Shown here: piece after piece, positions 1-8,491 of the stretch | How positions within the stretch are numbered: position 1 is the first letter of the stretch | Layout: each line of letters starts with the position of its first letter | From: an uncultured Porphyromonadaceae bacterium | GTDB lineage: Bacteria; Bacteroidota; Bacteroidia; Bacteroidales; Muribaculaceae | NCBI GenBank assembly: GCA_947643665.1 | Contig: CANRWW010000023.1 | Coordinates: 1-44,757, forward strand | Reading direction: 5' to 3' | DNA length: 44,757 nucleotides | Notes under the pieces: generated by a model | Database searches by the model: none | Seen by the model: the letters and a program-made list of their open reading frames with translations, nothing else | What the model was told of the DNA's origin: nothing | Made by a program: the position numbers and the translations under genes

Positions 1-121
1 AATTTTGACACGCCGACTTGTTTCTGTCCGGATGGAGAGGGTGCTGTCAGAATGGTTCCAGATGGTAGGGGCCTGAGGGGCCATTATGACAAACCCTCAT
101 GGATTTGTAAAGGTAAGAAGA

Positions 122-1492
122 TCAGAATGTGAACTGGAATTGGGTCTGGATACGATTGTCATTGGCGCCACCCATATTCCAGGTATAACGTCTGCCGTAT
201 AGGTATTCGATCCCTACCTGAAGGTAGTCGGTGATGTTGTAGAAACAGTTGGCTGCAACGTATATGGAACTTTTATAATTGTCGTTTCCGGCGATTCCGT
301 TATCGTCGCCTGCTGTTGCATAATCACTTACTTTCCAGATGCGGCTGTATGATCCCACTGCGTTGAACTGCAGTTTTGGAGTTGCATTGTATGATGCCCC
401 GAATACAAGCCCCATCATAGGATTGGCTTTCATTTCGCCGGGATCATTGTCTTTTGGAGTAAAGGAAAGCGCGCGGCCTGATATATCCTGTAGATAGTTG
501 GCTATGCCTTTACCGTAAGCAGCCTGGAAATTGAAGGTAAGCGGTTTGTAGAAACTGAAATTGCCTGATAAGGATGCTCCCCAAGCTGCCAGGTAGCGGG
601 TTTTGGAGGTTATCAGATCGCGGTAGAAGAAATTTCGGAGTATGCCGGAAAGGCGTATGCGGTTTTGGTCTGATGCCGCGTACTCAATATATGCTGGTAT
701 GTCCGGCGCTTTCTGGCTAGCTTCGGATGTTACGGAAATTCCTCCATATTCATGGCGGTAATCCTTGCCGCGGTATATGCCGTTTGAACTGTAGAATGTG
801 GGCATTTCTATGCTGGCACCCCACGCGAAACCGTTGTATGACGGCGAATTGTAAGCTAACTGGTAGGCTGTAGCACCGATGTCGCCGCAAGGTCCTTCCG
901 GGTCAATTGTCGGTGGTTGTACTGCCAGTCCATCCTGGAACAAAGTCTGGGTCATGCCGACTGTTGTATTGCGCCATGTCACATATGCGCGCTTGAGAAG
1001 TATCCCTTTGCTGTCATGGTTGGTGGCAAGTTTGATATAACCGGTTACCTGATTTGCCGTACCTGCGAGACCGATTACAGTAAAATCAAGGTATGCATTC
1101 AATGGATTTATGAAAAACGCGCTTTTTCTTCCTGCCTGCGGGGGAACGGGTATGTTGCCGGTGGTGAATGACACACCTCCGCCTGGAGCATTGTAAAGAT
1201 CATTTCCAAGGTCGTATCCGATTATAGGATTGATCTTGCCTCCTATCGACATTATGAACTTGTTGTTTTTTGTGCGTATAGCGAACTTGGGGCGTGGTAT
1301 TGAATTTGGTTCTACAGGACGTCCTTCATCAAGCAATTTGCCTATTTCATTTGATGTGCCTACGATTTCGAATGGTCCGACTTCATACAAAACATCAGGT
1401 GATTGGGTGATTATGTATGTGGTTTGTGCCATAACCGGAATGCTGGCACCGGCAATTGTCAATGCCAGCAGTTTAAAGCGTTGTTTTTTCAT
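122..1492 (-). CDS. DcaP-like outer-membrane porin
   Basis: 456 residues. A signal peptide is visible at residues 1-22 (ends ASIPVMAQ). The mature protein begins with a stretch rich in charged residues, then alternating aromatic/glycine beta strands typical of a barrel, and ends in an aromatic residue (FQFTF), the usual recognition signal for the BAM complex. Motifs such as NKFIMSIGGKINPIIGYD and AYVTWRNTTVGMTQTLF are like the DcaP porin family, whose known members in Proteobacteria take up dicarboxylates and similar small anions. The neighbouring upstream gene (1559-2896) is a paralogue in the same direction, 66 nt away, so the two probably form one transcription unit. Substrate cannot be read from sequence. 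The family call is by recognition; an unrelated trimeric porin is the alternative. Confidence 0.75.
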   Translation of the reverse strand: MKKQRFKLLALTIAGASIPVMAQTTYIITQSPDVLYEVGPFEIVGTSNEIGKLLDEGRPVEPNSIPRPKFAIRTKNNKFIMSIGGKINPIIGYDLGNDLYNAPGGGVSFTTGNIPVPPQAGRKSAFFINPLNAYLDFTVIGLAGTANQVTGYIKLATNHDSKGILLKRAYVTWRNTTVGMTQTLFQDGLAVQPPTIDPEGPCGDIGATAYQLAYNSPSYNGFAWGASIEMPTFYSSNGIYRGKDYRHEYGGISVTSEASQKAPDIPAYIEYAASDQNRIRLSGILRNFFYRDLITSKTRYLAAWGASLSGNFSFYKPLTFNFQAAYGKGIANYLQDISGRALSFTPKDNDPGEMKANPMMGLVFGASYNATPKLQFNAVGSYSRIWKVSDYATAGDDNGIAGNDNYKSSIYVAANCFYNITDYLQVGIEYLYGRRYTWNMGGANDNRIQTQFQFTF

Positions 1493-1558
1493 TATCCTGA
1501 AGTTTAGAATTACGGTAATATAATGCTCATTGAGGAATATTAGTTCATTTTAACACTG

Positions 1559-2896
1559 TTAAAATGAGAACTGGCACATCACTCCGGCACGTCGGGCATA
1601 TCTGTGTGACCCGTCCATATTCATCCTCATTCCAAGGTCAACCTCTGCTCCTACTTGTAGACGAGACCATACATTCCAGAAAAGGTTTATATCGGCACAC
1701 CATCCGTACTTATATTCGCTTCCTGCCACGGCATGTTTCGGCAGATAGCGTGTCTGGCTGAAATTGGCACTGGCAAAAAGTTTTTCAGAAAAATTGTATT
1801 GTACCCCGATGCTGTAGCCGAAAGCCCGTGGAGCGTATAGTTCACCAGGTTTGTCGGGATTTGGAACAAGGTCGTAGTTGCCGGCGAGCAGATCATTGAG
1901 CAGGCCACCGTATCCTTTTCCATAATTGGCCGTGACATAAGTTGTGACGTTTCTGTGTGGGTGTGCCATGGAGCTTATCTGAAGTCCCCATCCGGCAATA
2001 TTATGGTTTTTGCCGGAGGCGATGTCCCGGTATCCAAGTTCACGCACAATTCCTGCCAGGCGCACATGTTGGCCTCCTCCCCATTGATATTGTACAAAAG
2101 CTGCAGCATCCGGAAGCCAGGTGGATGTAGCCTCGGTGCCACCGGCCGAAAGGTCAACTTGGGTTGAGGGGTTTTCAAGCGAGATAGCCACCGTCCAGTT
2201 TTTGGTGATCTCCGGCATGTATCGCACGAGCACGTCGGTACGCGACAGTTTGTTTGTCGCCCCCTGGGCATCCACAGTGGGAGCCATGGCCGTAGGGTCT
2301 GAAAATGTGGAGTTGGCATAACCTACCGTCCATGGGCCAAGGGTTGCATATGCTTTTTTTAGATGGAAATCACGGTTGTTGTATCCGTTGAAGTTCGCTT
2401 CTATATACAGCCGGTATGTGCCGAGTTTGCTACGTCCTATCATCTGGAAAAATAGTGCGGTTCCTGCCGGAGTGGTTCCCAGTCGTCGTGTTGATGCGGG
2501 GTTTTCGGGAATCGGGATCATATATGGCATAAAAGCACTTCCAGGCATGGCGCCGCCCCAGTCATACCATCCTCGCATGCGCACTACTCCACCTATGCCC
2601 ATAAGCATATTGGCGCTTTTGCTCATAAAGAGAAAAGTCGGCGCTTCCGGATCCTGGGAATGCCGGAACTGGTCGTAATAGAAGGCAAGTACAAGATTGC
2701 GTATGGAGTCCTGTTCCGGGGAAAGCTCCGGTTCCGGTGAAAACCGCACCATTTTTGGACCATCATTTTCCAAATTTACGACTCGTGTCGTCCTTATCAA
2801 TGAATCAATATGTTGTTCTACCAGACTTTTGGTGCCGCCCTGAGCATACATTACTATTGCCGCAGTCGCAGCTAATGCGATGAATGTCCTTTTCAT
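1559..2896 (-). CDS. DcaP-like outer-membrane porin (paralogue)
   Basis: 445 residues. Signal peptide at about 1-20 (MKRTFIALAATAAIVMYAQG). Residues 21-95 are a mostly hydrophilic pre-barrel segment with helix-forming runs; the remainder is beta-rich with repeated Gly/aromatic strands and a C-terminal aromatic residue (CQFSF). It shares the block order of the protein at 122-1492: a MGIGG strand, a YATLGPWTVGYANSTFSDP segment matching AYVTWRNTTVGMTQTLFQD, and a GWGLQISS strand. Divergence is high, so this is an old duplication. It is the promoter-proximal gene of the pair. Likely role: passive uptake of small solutes through the outer membrane. No Bacteroides-type promoter could be picked out with certainty in the 5' flank. 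Confidence 0.72.
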   Translation of the reverse strand: MKRTFIALAATAAIVMYAQGGTKSLVEQHIDSLIRTTRVVNLENDGPKMVRFSPEPELSPEQDSIRNLVLAFYYDQFRHSQDPEAPTFLFMSKSANMLMGIGGVVRMRGWYDWGGAMPGSAFMPYMIPIPENPASTRRLGTTPAGTALFFQMIGRSKLGTYRLYIEANFNGYNNRDFHLKKAYATLGPWTVGYANSTFSDPTAMAPTVDAQGATNKLSRTDVLVRYMPEITKNWTVAISLENPSTQVDLSAGGTEATSTWLPDAAAFVQYQWGGGQHVRLAGIVRELGYRDIASGKNHNIAGWGLQISSMAHPHRNVTTYVTANYGKGYGGLLNDLLAGNYDLVPNPDKPGELYAPRAFGYSIGVQYNFSEKLFASANFSQTRYLPKHAVAGSEYKYGWCADINLFWNVWSRLQVGAEVDLGMRMNMDGSHRYARRAGVMCQFSF

Positions 2897-3060
2897 ATTT
2901 TTATGATGAATTCGTATTGTTAATCACTGCTATGAGATGTTAACAATTTGTTGTGTGGAAATGTTGGTTTTTGGTTCTATATCACTTTGAAAATTTAATT
3001 CGATTTATGGGCGTGCTTTTTCTTGTCTTGAAAGATATTGTCCTATCCGCAGAGTCGGAT

Positions 3061-3342
3061 ATGATGATCGGCTCGAGTGCTTTCAGCGGGTGCACACATA
3101 TTGTGCGGATATATGCTACTGGTGAAACTTCTTTGAAAATAAATGAAAACGAGCCGTTGGGATCAAACGGTCTTGATTATTCGGGAATAACACTTTATGT
3201 GCCTGCAGGGTCTCTAGAAACCTATAAGACCGATCCTGCGTGGAATGTATATGGAATGATCGTGGAATATGATCCGGCAGAAAGGGCTGTTTATAGTGTC
3301 TGTGGATGGTATGGCCATAAAGCTGTTCCTTCCTTGATATAG
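3061..3342 (+). pseudogene. BspA-like leucine-rich-repeat fragment
   Basis: An open frame from about 2953 encodes, from 3061 on, SSAFSGCTHIVRIYATGET, a middle with NENEPLGSNG and then ITLYVPAGSLETYK followed by AWNVYG. This is the signature of the last repeat of BspA-type (LRR_5) surface proteins, where AF-x-GC is followed by TLYVPAGS-xx-YK. There is only one repeat and no signal peptide, whereas intact family members carry many repeats and an export signal. It is therefore read as the 3' remnant of a larger surface-protein gene. No intact LRR copy is present in the window. A short functional ORF starting at 2953 cannot be excluded but is unlikely. Confidence 0.55.
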
Positions 3343-3398
3343 CCATATATTTTTAATAAGTTATTGTCGCGGCAAAACGTGGCAAACATCCGCTGTTG

Positions 3399-3430
3399 TT
3401 TGTTGTTTTATAGTAAATTGAGTAACTTTG
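3399..3430 (+). promoter_or_regulatory. Bacteroidetes-type promoter for the K+/H+ antiporter
   Basis: TTTG at 3399-3402, a 20-nt spacer, then TAACTTTG at 3423-3430 match the Bacteroides sigma-ABfr -33/-7 consensus (TTTG / TAnnTTTG). Transcription would start near 3436, about 23-47 nt before the candidate start codons of the downstream antiporter gene. Confidence 0.7.
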
Positions 3431-3458
3431 AGGGATTAATTGTATTTACGTTTATACT

Positions 3459-4955
3459 TTGGAGATAACTGCGAATAATATCATGCTGGTGATGGCTGTG
3501 CTGCTGTCACTGAGTGTTTTTGTGGGTAAAGCGGGAAGCCGGTTCGGTATGCCTGCCCTGTTGCTTTTCCTTGGTGTGGGCATGGTAGCAGGTGTAGATG
3601 GTTTCGGGATACATTTCGATAGTGCCGAGGCTGTGCAGCTCATCGGTATGGTTTCGTTGAGTATCATATTGTTCTCTGGTGGTGCCGATACCAAGTTTTC
3701 AGACATACGTCCTGTGCTTGGTGCCGGATTGACGTTGGCATCCGCTGGAGTGCTGCTTACAACAGCTTTGTCTGGTGCGTTCATTTATTTCACGTTTCAG
3801 ACGGTGGCGCCGGAGTTCGGATACGGATGGACAGAATCGCTGCTGCTTGCCGCTATAATGTCGTCAACTGATTCCGCGTCTGTGTTTTCGATTCTTGGCA
3901 GTTCGCGCACCGGGCTTAAAGAGAATCTGCGTCCTACCTTGGAGCTTGAAAGCGGCAGCAACGACCCCATGGCTTATCTGCTTGTGATAATCTTGATACA
4001 GATAATAGAAAGTGGTGCGCAGATCACAGGTGCGGTGGTTTGGCACTCCTTAGGTTTGCTGGCAGTGCAGCTCGCTTTGGGTGCATTGGGCGGCCTCGCT
4101 GTAGGCTATGCTGCTGTTAAAGTTATAAATCATCTTAAGGTCAGCAACGAGTTCCTGTATCCGGTGATGATGATAGCGTGCGTGTTTTTTGCTTTCTCGT
4201 TGACGGAACTTGCCGGCGGTAATAGTTATCTGGCTGTTTATATAGCCGGACTGTATGTGGGTAACAGCAAACTAGCCTTGAAACGGACAATTACCACTTT
4301 CTTCGGTGGATTCACATGGCTGGTGCAGATTGTGATGTTCCTTTCGTTGGGATTGCTGGTAAATCCGAATGAGTTAATTCAGCCGCATGTGGTAGGTCCC
4401 GGTCTTGCATTAGGTGTGTTTATGATTTTGGTGGCCAGGCCGGCGGCAGTGTTCCTCTGCCTGCTCCCTTTCCGCAAATTCTCATTCAAGGCACGCTGCT
4501 ATGTGGCATGGGTAGGTTTGCGAGGTGCTGTTCCTATTATTTTCGCTACATATGCCCTCACTTCTCCGGATGTATTGCATGCGAGGGTTATGTTCAATAT
4601 GGTATTTTTCATCACAATCCTGTCTTTGCTTGTGCAGGGAACAACGGTCAATGCCATGGCGAGGTTGCTTGGGCTTAAGGAGGAGATAAAAGAGAAAGAA
4701 TTCAATCTTGACCTGCCTGACGAGATTACGGCTGCCATGAATGAGATGCCGGTGACTCCTACGCTTCTTACTGCCGGGGATCGTCTTAAGGAGATACAAT
4801 TTCCTCCGAATACGCTAGTAGTGATGGTAAAGCGTGATGACCGCTATCTTGTGCCTACCGGTGAGACACGTATACATCTGTCCGATACATTGCTCCTGAT
4901 ATCGGAAGAAGGAAAGGATCTGAATGGATTTATTTCCACGCATGTCCAAAAATAA
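3459..4955 (+). CDS. Potassium/proton antiporter, CvrA/NhaP2 type
   Basis: 498 residues, an inner-membrane CPA1-family antiporter. About twelve hydrophobic segments cover residues 1-400. Family motifs are visible: SSTDSASVFSILG near residue 135, LELESGSNDPMAYLL near 165, and WVGLRGAVPIIFA near 355, with the Asp and Asn-Asp residues used for ion binding. Residues 410-498 form a soluble C-terminal RCK_C (TrkA-C) domain, which in this family binds nucleotides or regulates activity. Layout and motifs match E. coli CvrA (K+/H+ exchange). The long frame begins with TTG at 3459; an in-frame ATG at 3483 lies 18 nt after a GGAG, so the true start could be either. The gene stands alone with its own promoter. 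Confidence 0.9.
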   Translation: MEITANNIMLVMAVLLSLSVFVGKAGSRFGMPALLLFLGVGMVAGVDGFGIHFDSAEAVQLIGMVSLSIILFSGGADTKFSDIRPVLGAGLTLASAGVLLTTALSGAFIYFTFQTVAPEFGYGWTESLLLAAIMSSTDSASVFSILGSSRTGLKENLRPTLELESGSNDPMAYLLVIILIQIIESGAQITGAVVWHSLGLLAVQLALGALGGLAVGYAAVKVINHLKVSNEFLYPVMMIACVFFAFSLTELAGGNSYLAVYIAGLYVGNSKLALKRTITTFFGGFTWLVQIVMFLSLGLLVNPNELIQPHVVGPGLALGVFMILVARPAAVFLCLLPFRKFSFKARCYVAWVGLRGAVPIIFATYALTSPDVLHARVMFNMVFFITILSLLVQGTTVNAMARLLGLKEEIKEKEFNLDLPDEITAAMNEMPVTPTLLTAGDRLKEIQFPPNTLVVMVKRDDRYLVPTGETRIHLSDTLLLISEEGKDLNGFISTHVQK

Positions 4956-5000
4956 ACAGCCAATATATTTTTTTAGACAGTTTGGGTTAGATAAAATTCG

Positions 5001-5008
5001 TATATTTG
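5001..5008 (+). promoter_or_regulatory. Putative -7 box for the small secreted protein
   Basis: TATATTTG at 5001-5008 fits TAnnTTTG. A TTTG at 4981-4984 is 16 nt upstream, closer than the usual 19-21 nt, so the -33 element is doubtful. The ATG of the next gene follows at 5041. Confidence 0.4.
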
Positions 5009-5040
5009 CCGAAAATCAAATCAATAACATTATTCATAAA

Positions 5041-5487
5041 ATGAAATCTACTTTAAAAGTCGCCTTGCGTTCATTCATGTTTGTAATGGCAGTAATGGTC
5101 GGTGCTACTGTATGCCGCGCCGCCGATACGGAAATTACTGAGGAATTTGCAAATGAAGGCATAGAAAAGGCTGAAGCCGCTATGGCTAATATCGTGAAAA
5201 ACCTCAATGAAATCACTACCATGGAGCAGATGGCCGGTCTGGAACGCGCATTCAATACAATTGAGTTTCGTAATGTACGCAAAAAATACGGCAAAGTACA
5301 GTTGACAGATGAATATCGTGCCCGTTTGGTAGAGTCCAACAAAGCTGTCGCCAAAGCTCTTATGGATCTCATGGATCGCGTGTCTGCCCCTCTGGAACTG
5401 CGCGATCTTTTAAAGAACGAGGTTTCTGAAGAAAAGATAGTCAAGGAAATTGAAAAAGCCAAAACCCTTCGCGACGCTATGTCATGA
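5041..5487 (+). CDS. Small secreted helical protein of unknown function
   Basis: 148 residues from the ATG at 5041; the open frame extends upstream to 4924 but that part overlaps the antiporter gene and the promoter, and the 5041 start gives a normal signal peptide (MKSTLKVALRSFMFVMAVMV, cleavage near VCRAADTE). The mature part is about 120 residues, charged and almost wholly helical by composition (Ala, Glu, Lys, Leu), without cysteines after the signal region. It is probably periplasmic. No family was recognised. A strong terminator directly follows the stop, so the gene is monocistronic. Confidence 0.7.
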   Translation: MKSTLKVALRSFMFVMAVMVGATVCRAADTEITEEFANEGIEKAEAAMANIVKNLNEITTMEQMAGLERAFNTIEFRNVRKKYGKVQLTDEYRARLVESNKAVAKALMDLMDRVSAPLELRDLLKNEVSEEKIVKEIEKAKTLRDAMS

Positions 5488-5506
5488 CCGGTTTTTTAAG
5501 GATTTC

Positions 5507-5543
5507 AAAAAGCGATGTGCCCATTGCGGCACATCGCTTTTTT
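5507..5543 (+). terminator. Intrinsic terminator after the small secreted protein
   Basis: Perfect 10-bp stem, GCGATGTGCC at 5512-5521 and its complement at 5528-5537, with a 6-nt loop, flanked by an A run and followed by TTTTTT. It is nearly symmetrical and may work in both directions. Confidence 0.85.
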
Positions 5544-5561
5544 GTGTTTTACCATTCATAC

Positions 5562-5605
5562 AAAAAAAGGCGATCTGTCACATTTTTTGACAGGTCGCCT
5601 TTTTG
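5562..5605 (-). terminator. Terminator of the T9SS operon (bidirectional)
   Basis: 13-bp stem with one G-T pair (arms 5568-5580 and 5588-5600), A run at 5562-5568 and T run at 5601-5605. On the minus strand it lies about 60 nt after the gldN stop codon and should end the por/gld transcript. Confidence 0.8.
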
Positions 5606-5665
5606 TATTGCGGCATTATGCCGTTTGAAATGTGAGGATTGGGGAACCGGTGGAGAATCAGGCTG

Positions 5666-6841
5666 TTACTTGCGGCGTCGCACTGAACGCACGGCATTAT
5701 TTGAGTTTGATTTTATAGCCTTGGGTTTAGATGCGCGGGCCTTCTTGGGTTTAGCTTCTTTTTTCTTTGTAGTGGCTTTGCCACGGCTGCCGCGGGTGGT
5801 ACGTGTCACCTTTTCTTCAGCTTCGTCACCGCCATCACGCGCTGCTATGCCCTCTGCCTCCGCCGCTTTGGCTTCAGCCTCCGCTTCGGCAGCCTCTCGG
5901 GCTTCGCGTGCGGCGATTACCTCTTCGCGTGAAGGAACCCATATATTTTTATCGAATGTATCCAGACGGTTCTGTATGCTGTCCTGTGCCCGTTTGCGGT
6001 CATCAGGATCAGGGAACATCTGCATCATTGATTTATTTGTCAGGTTGCGTGTCTTGTATATGTCGCCGTCATACATCGAAAGGGTGAAAAAATCATCGTA
6101 GGTGTATTTCGGCAGATTGTTGTCATCATCAATAAAGATGTACTGCTGTGCGAGGTATGGACGGATATCCGGCAGTTTTACCCAGAACATGGGATAGCGT
6201 ACGGCGTCGCCCCCGAAATCGTCAGATCTGTGGAGTACCGGACATAGGGCTTCGACTATACGTCTGGTTTTGTTGGTGCGTGAGTCAAACTCCCATTTTT
6301 CGAGTATATAATAGGATAAGACCTCGTTGGCAGGCACGTCGCTTTCCTCTATAGTGAATTTAGGATTCTTTTCAGTGGAACCTTTAGCGTCTGCATACAG
6401 CACATGGAACCGGTCAAGCATGTCGCGCACCTTGATTTTGTACTGGTCTGTGAATATTTCCTTGCCGTCAAGGTATTCGTAAGCAGAGATCTGGTTGTTG
6501 GCAAGCAGTCGCATTATTATGCGGAACAGGTTCTCCTGTCCGTCAACCACTTCCTCCGGATAATAAAGCGAGGCGTTTTTTGGATTGTCAAGTTCAAGGT
6601 CGCGGTATATCACACGCATCCACATCTTGTCTGCATCGCTTGTCTGGTTTGCTTTATAGAATTCCTGCATTCGGTCCGTGACACCGGGAGCCTGCTGGGC
6701 TGCCGCGTTGCCGCGTCGGCCGTCGGCACCGCGCCGTCGCACTATTGTGCTGCTTGACGAGGTATCGTCCTGTGCGAAGCCTGCAAGCGCCGTGGAAGTA
6801 ACGGTGAGGGCTGCGATTGCATATTTGGTTAACAACTTCAT
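5666..6841 (-). CDS. gldN: T9SS core-ring protein GldN/PorN
   Basis: 391 residues from the ATG whose complement is at 6839-6841; this start gives a clean signal peptide (MKLLTKYAIAALTVTSTALA, cut after GFAQ), whereas the longer frame to 6883 adds 14 unlikely residues. The core (residues about 50-315) carries GldN features: MWMRVIYRDLELDNPKNA, a YPE motif, YILEKWEFD, and MFPDPDDRKRAQDSIQNRLD. GldN/PorN forms with GldK/PorK a periplasmic ring under the outer membrane in the type IX secretion system. It is the last gene of the operon, 59 nt after gldM. Odd feature: residues about 318-391 are an Ala/Glu-rich then Lys/Arg-rich tail (repeats of KKKEAKPKKARASKPK type) that extends beyond the usual family end. 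Confidence 0.93.
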   Translation of the reverse strand: MKLLTKYAIAALTVTSTALAGFAQDDTSSSSTIVRRRGADGRRGNAAAQQAPGVTDRMQEFYKANQTSDADKMWMRVIYRDLELDNPKNASLYYPEEVVDGQENLFRIIMRLLANNQISAYEYLDGKEIFTDQYKIKVRDMLDRFHVLYADAKGSTEKNPKFTIEESDVPANEVLSYYILEKWEFDSRTNKTRRIVEALCPVLHRSDDFGGDAVRYPMFWVKLPDIRPYLAQQYIFIDDDNNLPKYTYDDFFTLSMYDGDIYKTRNLTNKSMMQMFPDPDDRKRAQDSIQNRLDTFDKNIWVPSREEVIAAREAREAAEAEAEAKAAEAEGIAARDGGDEAEEKVTRTTRGSRGKATTKKKEAKPKKARASKPKAIKSNSNNAVRSVRRRK

Positions 6842-6900
6842 GTTGATATGGTATGTTGTATGATTAGTCTTTGGGTTGAACATCGGAGAGGGGAGAGGTG

Positions 6901-8469
6901 TCAGTTTACTATCACTTCAATAGGCGCTAGGTCGCGGGTTATGCCGTCGGGGCCGGTGGCTTTGACACGGCTTATATAAAAACGTTTGCCGCGGCTGAGA
7001 CGTCTGAATGAGTCTTTCTGGCGCTGGGAGAACTGTGCCCCGTCTGAAACTTCCGGAATGGCATTACCCATAGAGTCGAAAAATACGGTTTCGAAGCTCA
7101 GTACCTTGAACTGGATGTTTAGCAGGTCATCGTCAATGGCAGCTTCTATGCCGGGGGCATTGACAAGCTGGGCTTTTGCCAGGCCGCGTCCGCCGCCTTT
7201 GTAGTGTGATGTGTTGCCGTTGTTGTCCTTAAACGCGATATATGGAGTAGGGTCGGGCAGTTTGCGTACCCTGAACTTCGTTTCAGACATCTTCATGGGG
7301 CGTCCGTCCATTTCGGCGCTCACGCTTACCACTGCATCTTCACCGACTTTGGAGGGGTGGGCCACCCAATGGTCGCCGTTCCTGGTGAGTGTGCCGTTTG
7401 TCATGGAGGCGCTTACAGTGCTGTTTGCCACTCCCGGCACGGATATTGAAATCGGGTTGTCTATGCCGGCATAAAGCACGTTCATCATCGTGGCCGATAC
7501 GGTGGCAGTAGGTTCTATCACCGTGTAACTGGACTGGAACGGATGGCGGGTGACGGTGCCGTCTCCGTGGGGAACTTCCAGATAGCCTTTGTAGTCGAAT
7601 GTGCCTGTGGCACCGGGGTTCAGTTCATAAAGGCCATGTTCATTGGCAAGTTTGTTGCCATTGACATATATTTCAGGCCGGGCAGTGGTGTCTACCGCGG
7701 CAAGTACGATGTTGGCTGAATATCGTCCGCCCCGCATCACGAAACGGCTCTGGGGAATAACGAATGCATTGAGTTCGTTTACACGCACATCACCGGCATC
7801 TACGTTGGCAAGCAGTGTCTGCAGCGCTTCACCTTCGGCATATTTTACGTCGTTCTGCAACTTGGTAAGGAGGGTTATTGCTGCTACTACTGGCTGTGTA
7901 TTGAATTTGGATTCTTCCCATGATTGTTTTCCGAGCGTTCCTTTGCTTATAACCGGATCGGTAGACAGAGCCGTTTCAATGCTTTTGCGTTTCACGGAAT
8001 CTGCCATAAGCGAGCCGATATATGTGCGGTATGCTTCTATGGCAGTGCGAAGTTTCTTGCCTTGCGGATTCGGGCCTGAAAGCATTACTACGGAAGCAGC
8101 TTCGAGGTCGTCGCGGTTCAAGATATTGTCTATATCTGCATCGTTTCCATCTGCTTTACGTACAATCAGATACTTAAGAGAGTCTATGTGGAGGTATATT
8201 CCGTTTGTCACATGACGCACTTCAGTGGCTTTGTCGTACCACTTCTGGCCTTTGTCCGGATTCTGGGATGCGAATGTCTCAAGAGTATTTAAAATTGCGG
8301 CATTTCGCTGCTCAACGTTGTTATTGGTGCGTTTCAGACCCTCTTCCACCTGGGTGAATCCGTTGAGCACGTCGCTCGACACGTTCAGAGCCAGCATGGC
8401 TGTCAAGACGATATACATGAGGTTTATCATCTTCTGACGTGGTGAAAGCCTTGTATTGTTGCTACCCAT
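6901..8469 (-). CDS. gldM: T9SS motor protein GldM/PorM
   Basis: 522 residues. It has one N-terminal membrane segment (about residues 15-35, MINLMYIVLTAMLALNV) preceded by a short Arg-containing cytoplasmic tail, and a long periplasmic part made of beta domains, as in known GldM dimers. GldM pairs with GldL in the inner membrane to form the proton-driven rotary motor that powers T9SS, and its periplasmic shaft reaches the GldK/GldN ring. The opening MGSNNTRLSPRQKMINLMY is highly typical of the family, with the Arg just before the helix kept. It lies between gldL (22 nt upstream) and gldN. Confidence 0.96.
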   Translation of the reverse strand: MGSNNTRLSPRQKMINLMYIVLTAMLALNVSSDVLNGFTQVEEGLKRTNNNVEQRNAAILNTLETFASQNPDKGQKWYDKATEVRHVTNGIYLHIDSLKYLIVRKADGNDADIDNILNRDDLEAASVVMLSGPNPQGKKLRTAIEAYRTYIGSLMADSVKRKSIETALSTDPVISKGTLGKQSWEESKFNTQPVVAAITLLTKLQNDVKYAEGEALQTLLANVDAGDVRVNELNAFVIPQSRFVMRGGRYSANIVLAAVDTTARPEIYVNGNKLANEHGLYELNPGATGTFDYKGYLEVPHGDGTVTRHPFQSSYTVIEPTATVSATMMNVLYAGIDNPISISVPGVANSTVSASMTNGTLTRNGDHWVAHPSKVGEDAVVSVSAEMDGRPMKMSETKFRVRKLPDPTPYIAFKDNNGNTSHYKGGGRGLAKAQLVNAPGIEAAIDDDLLNIQFKVLSFETVFFDSMGNAIPEVSDGAQFSQRQKDSFRRLSRGKRFYISRVKATGPDGITRDLAPIEVIVN

Positions 8470-8491
8470 ATGGAGTCTTGATAGTTAATAT

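Noticed and set aside
3363-3375. 13-nt word ATTGTCGCGGCAA shared with 39142-39154
   Set aside because: A 13-nt match in 45 kb is expected by chance, and the contexts are unrelated.
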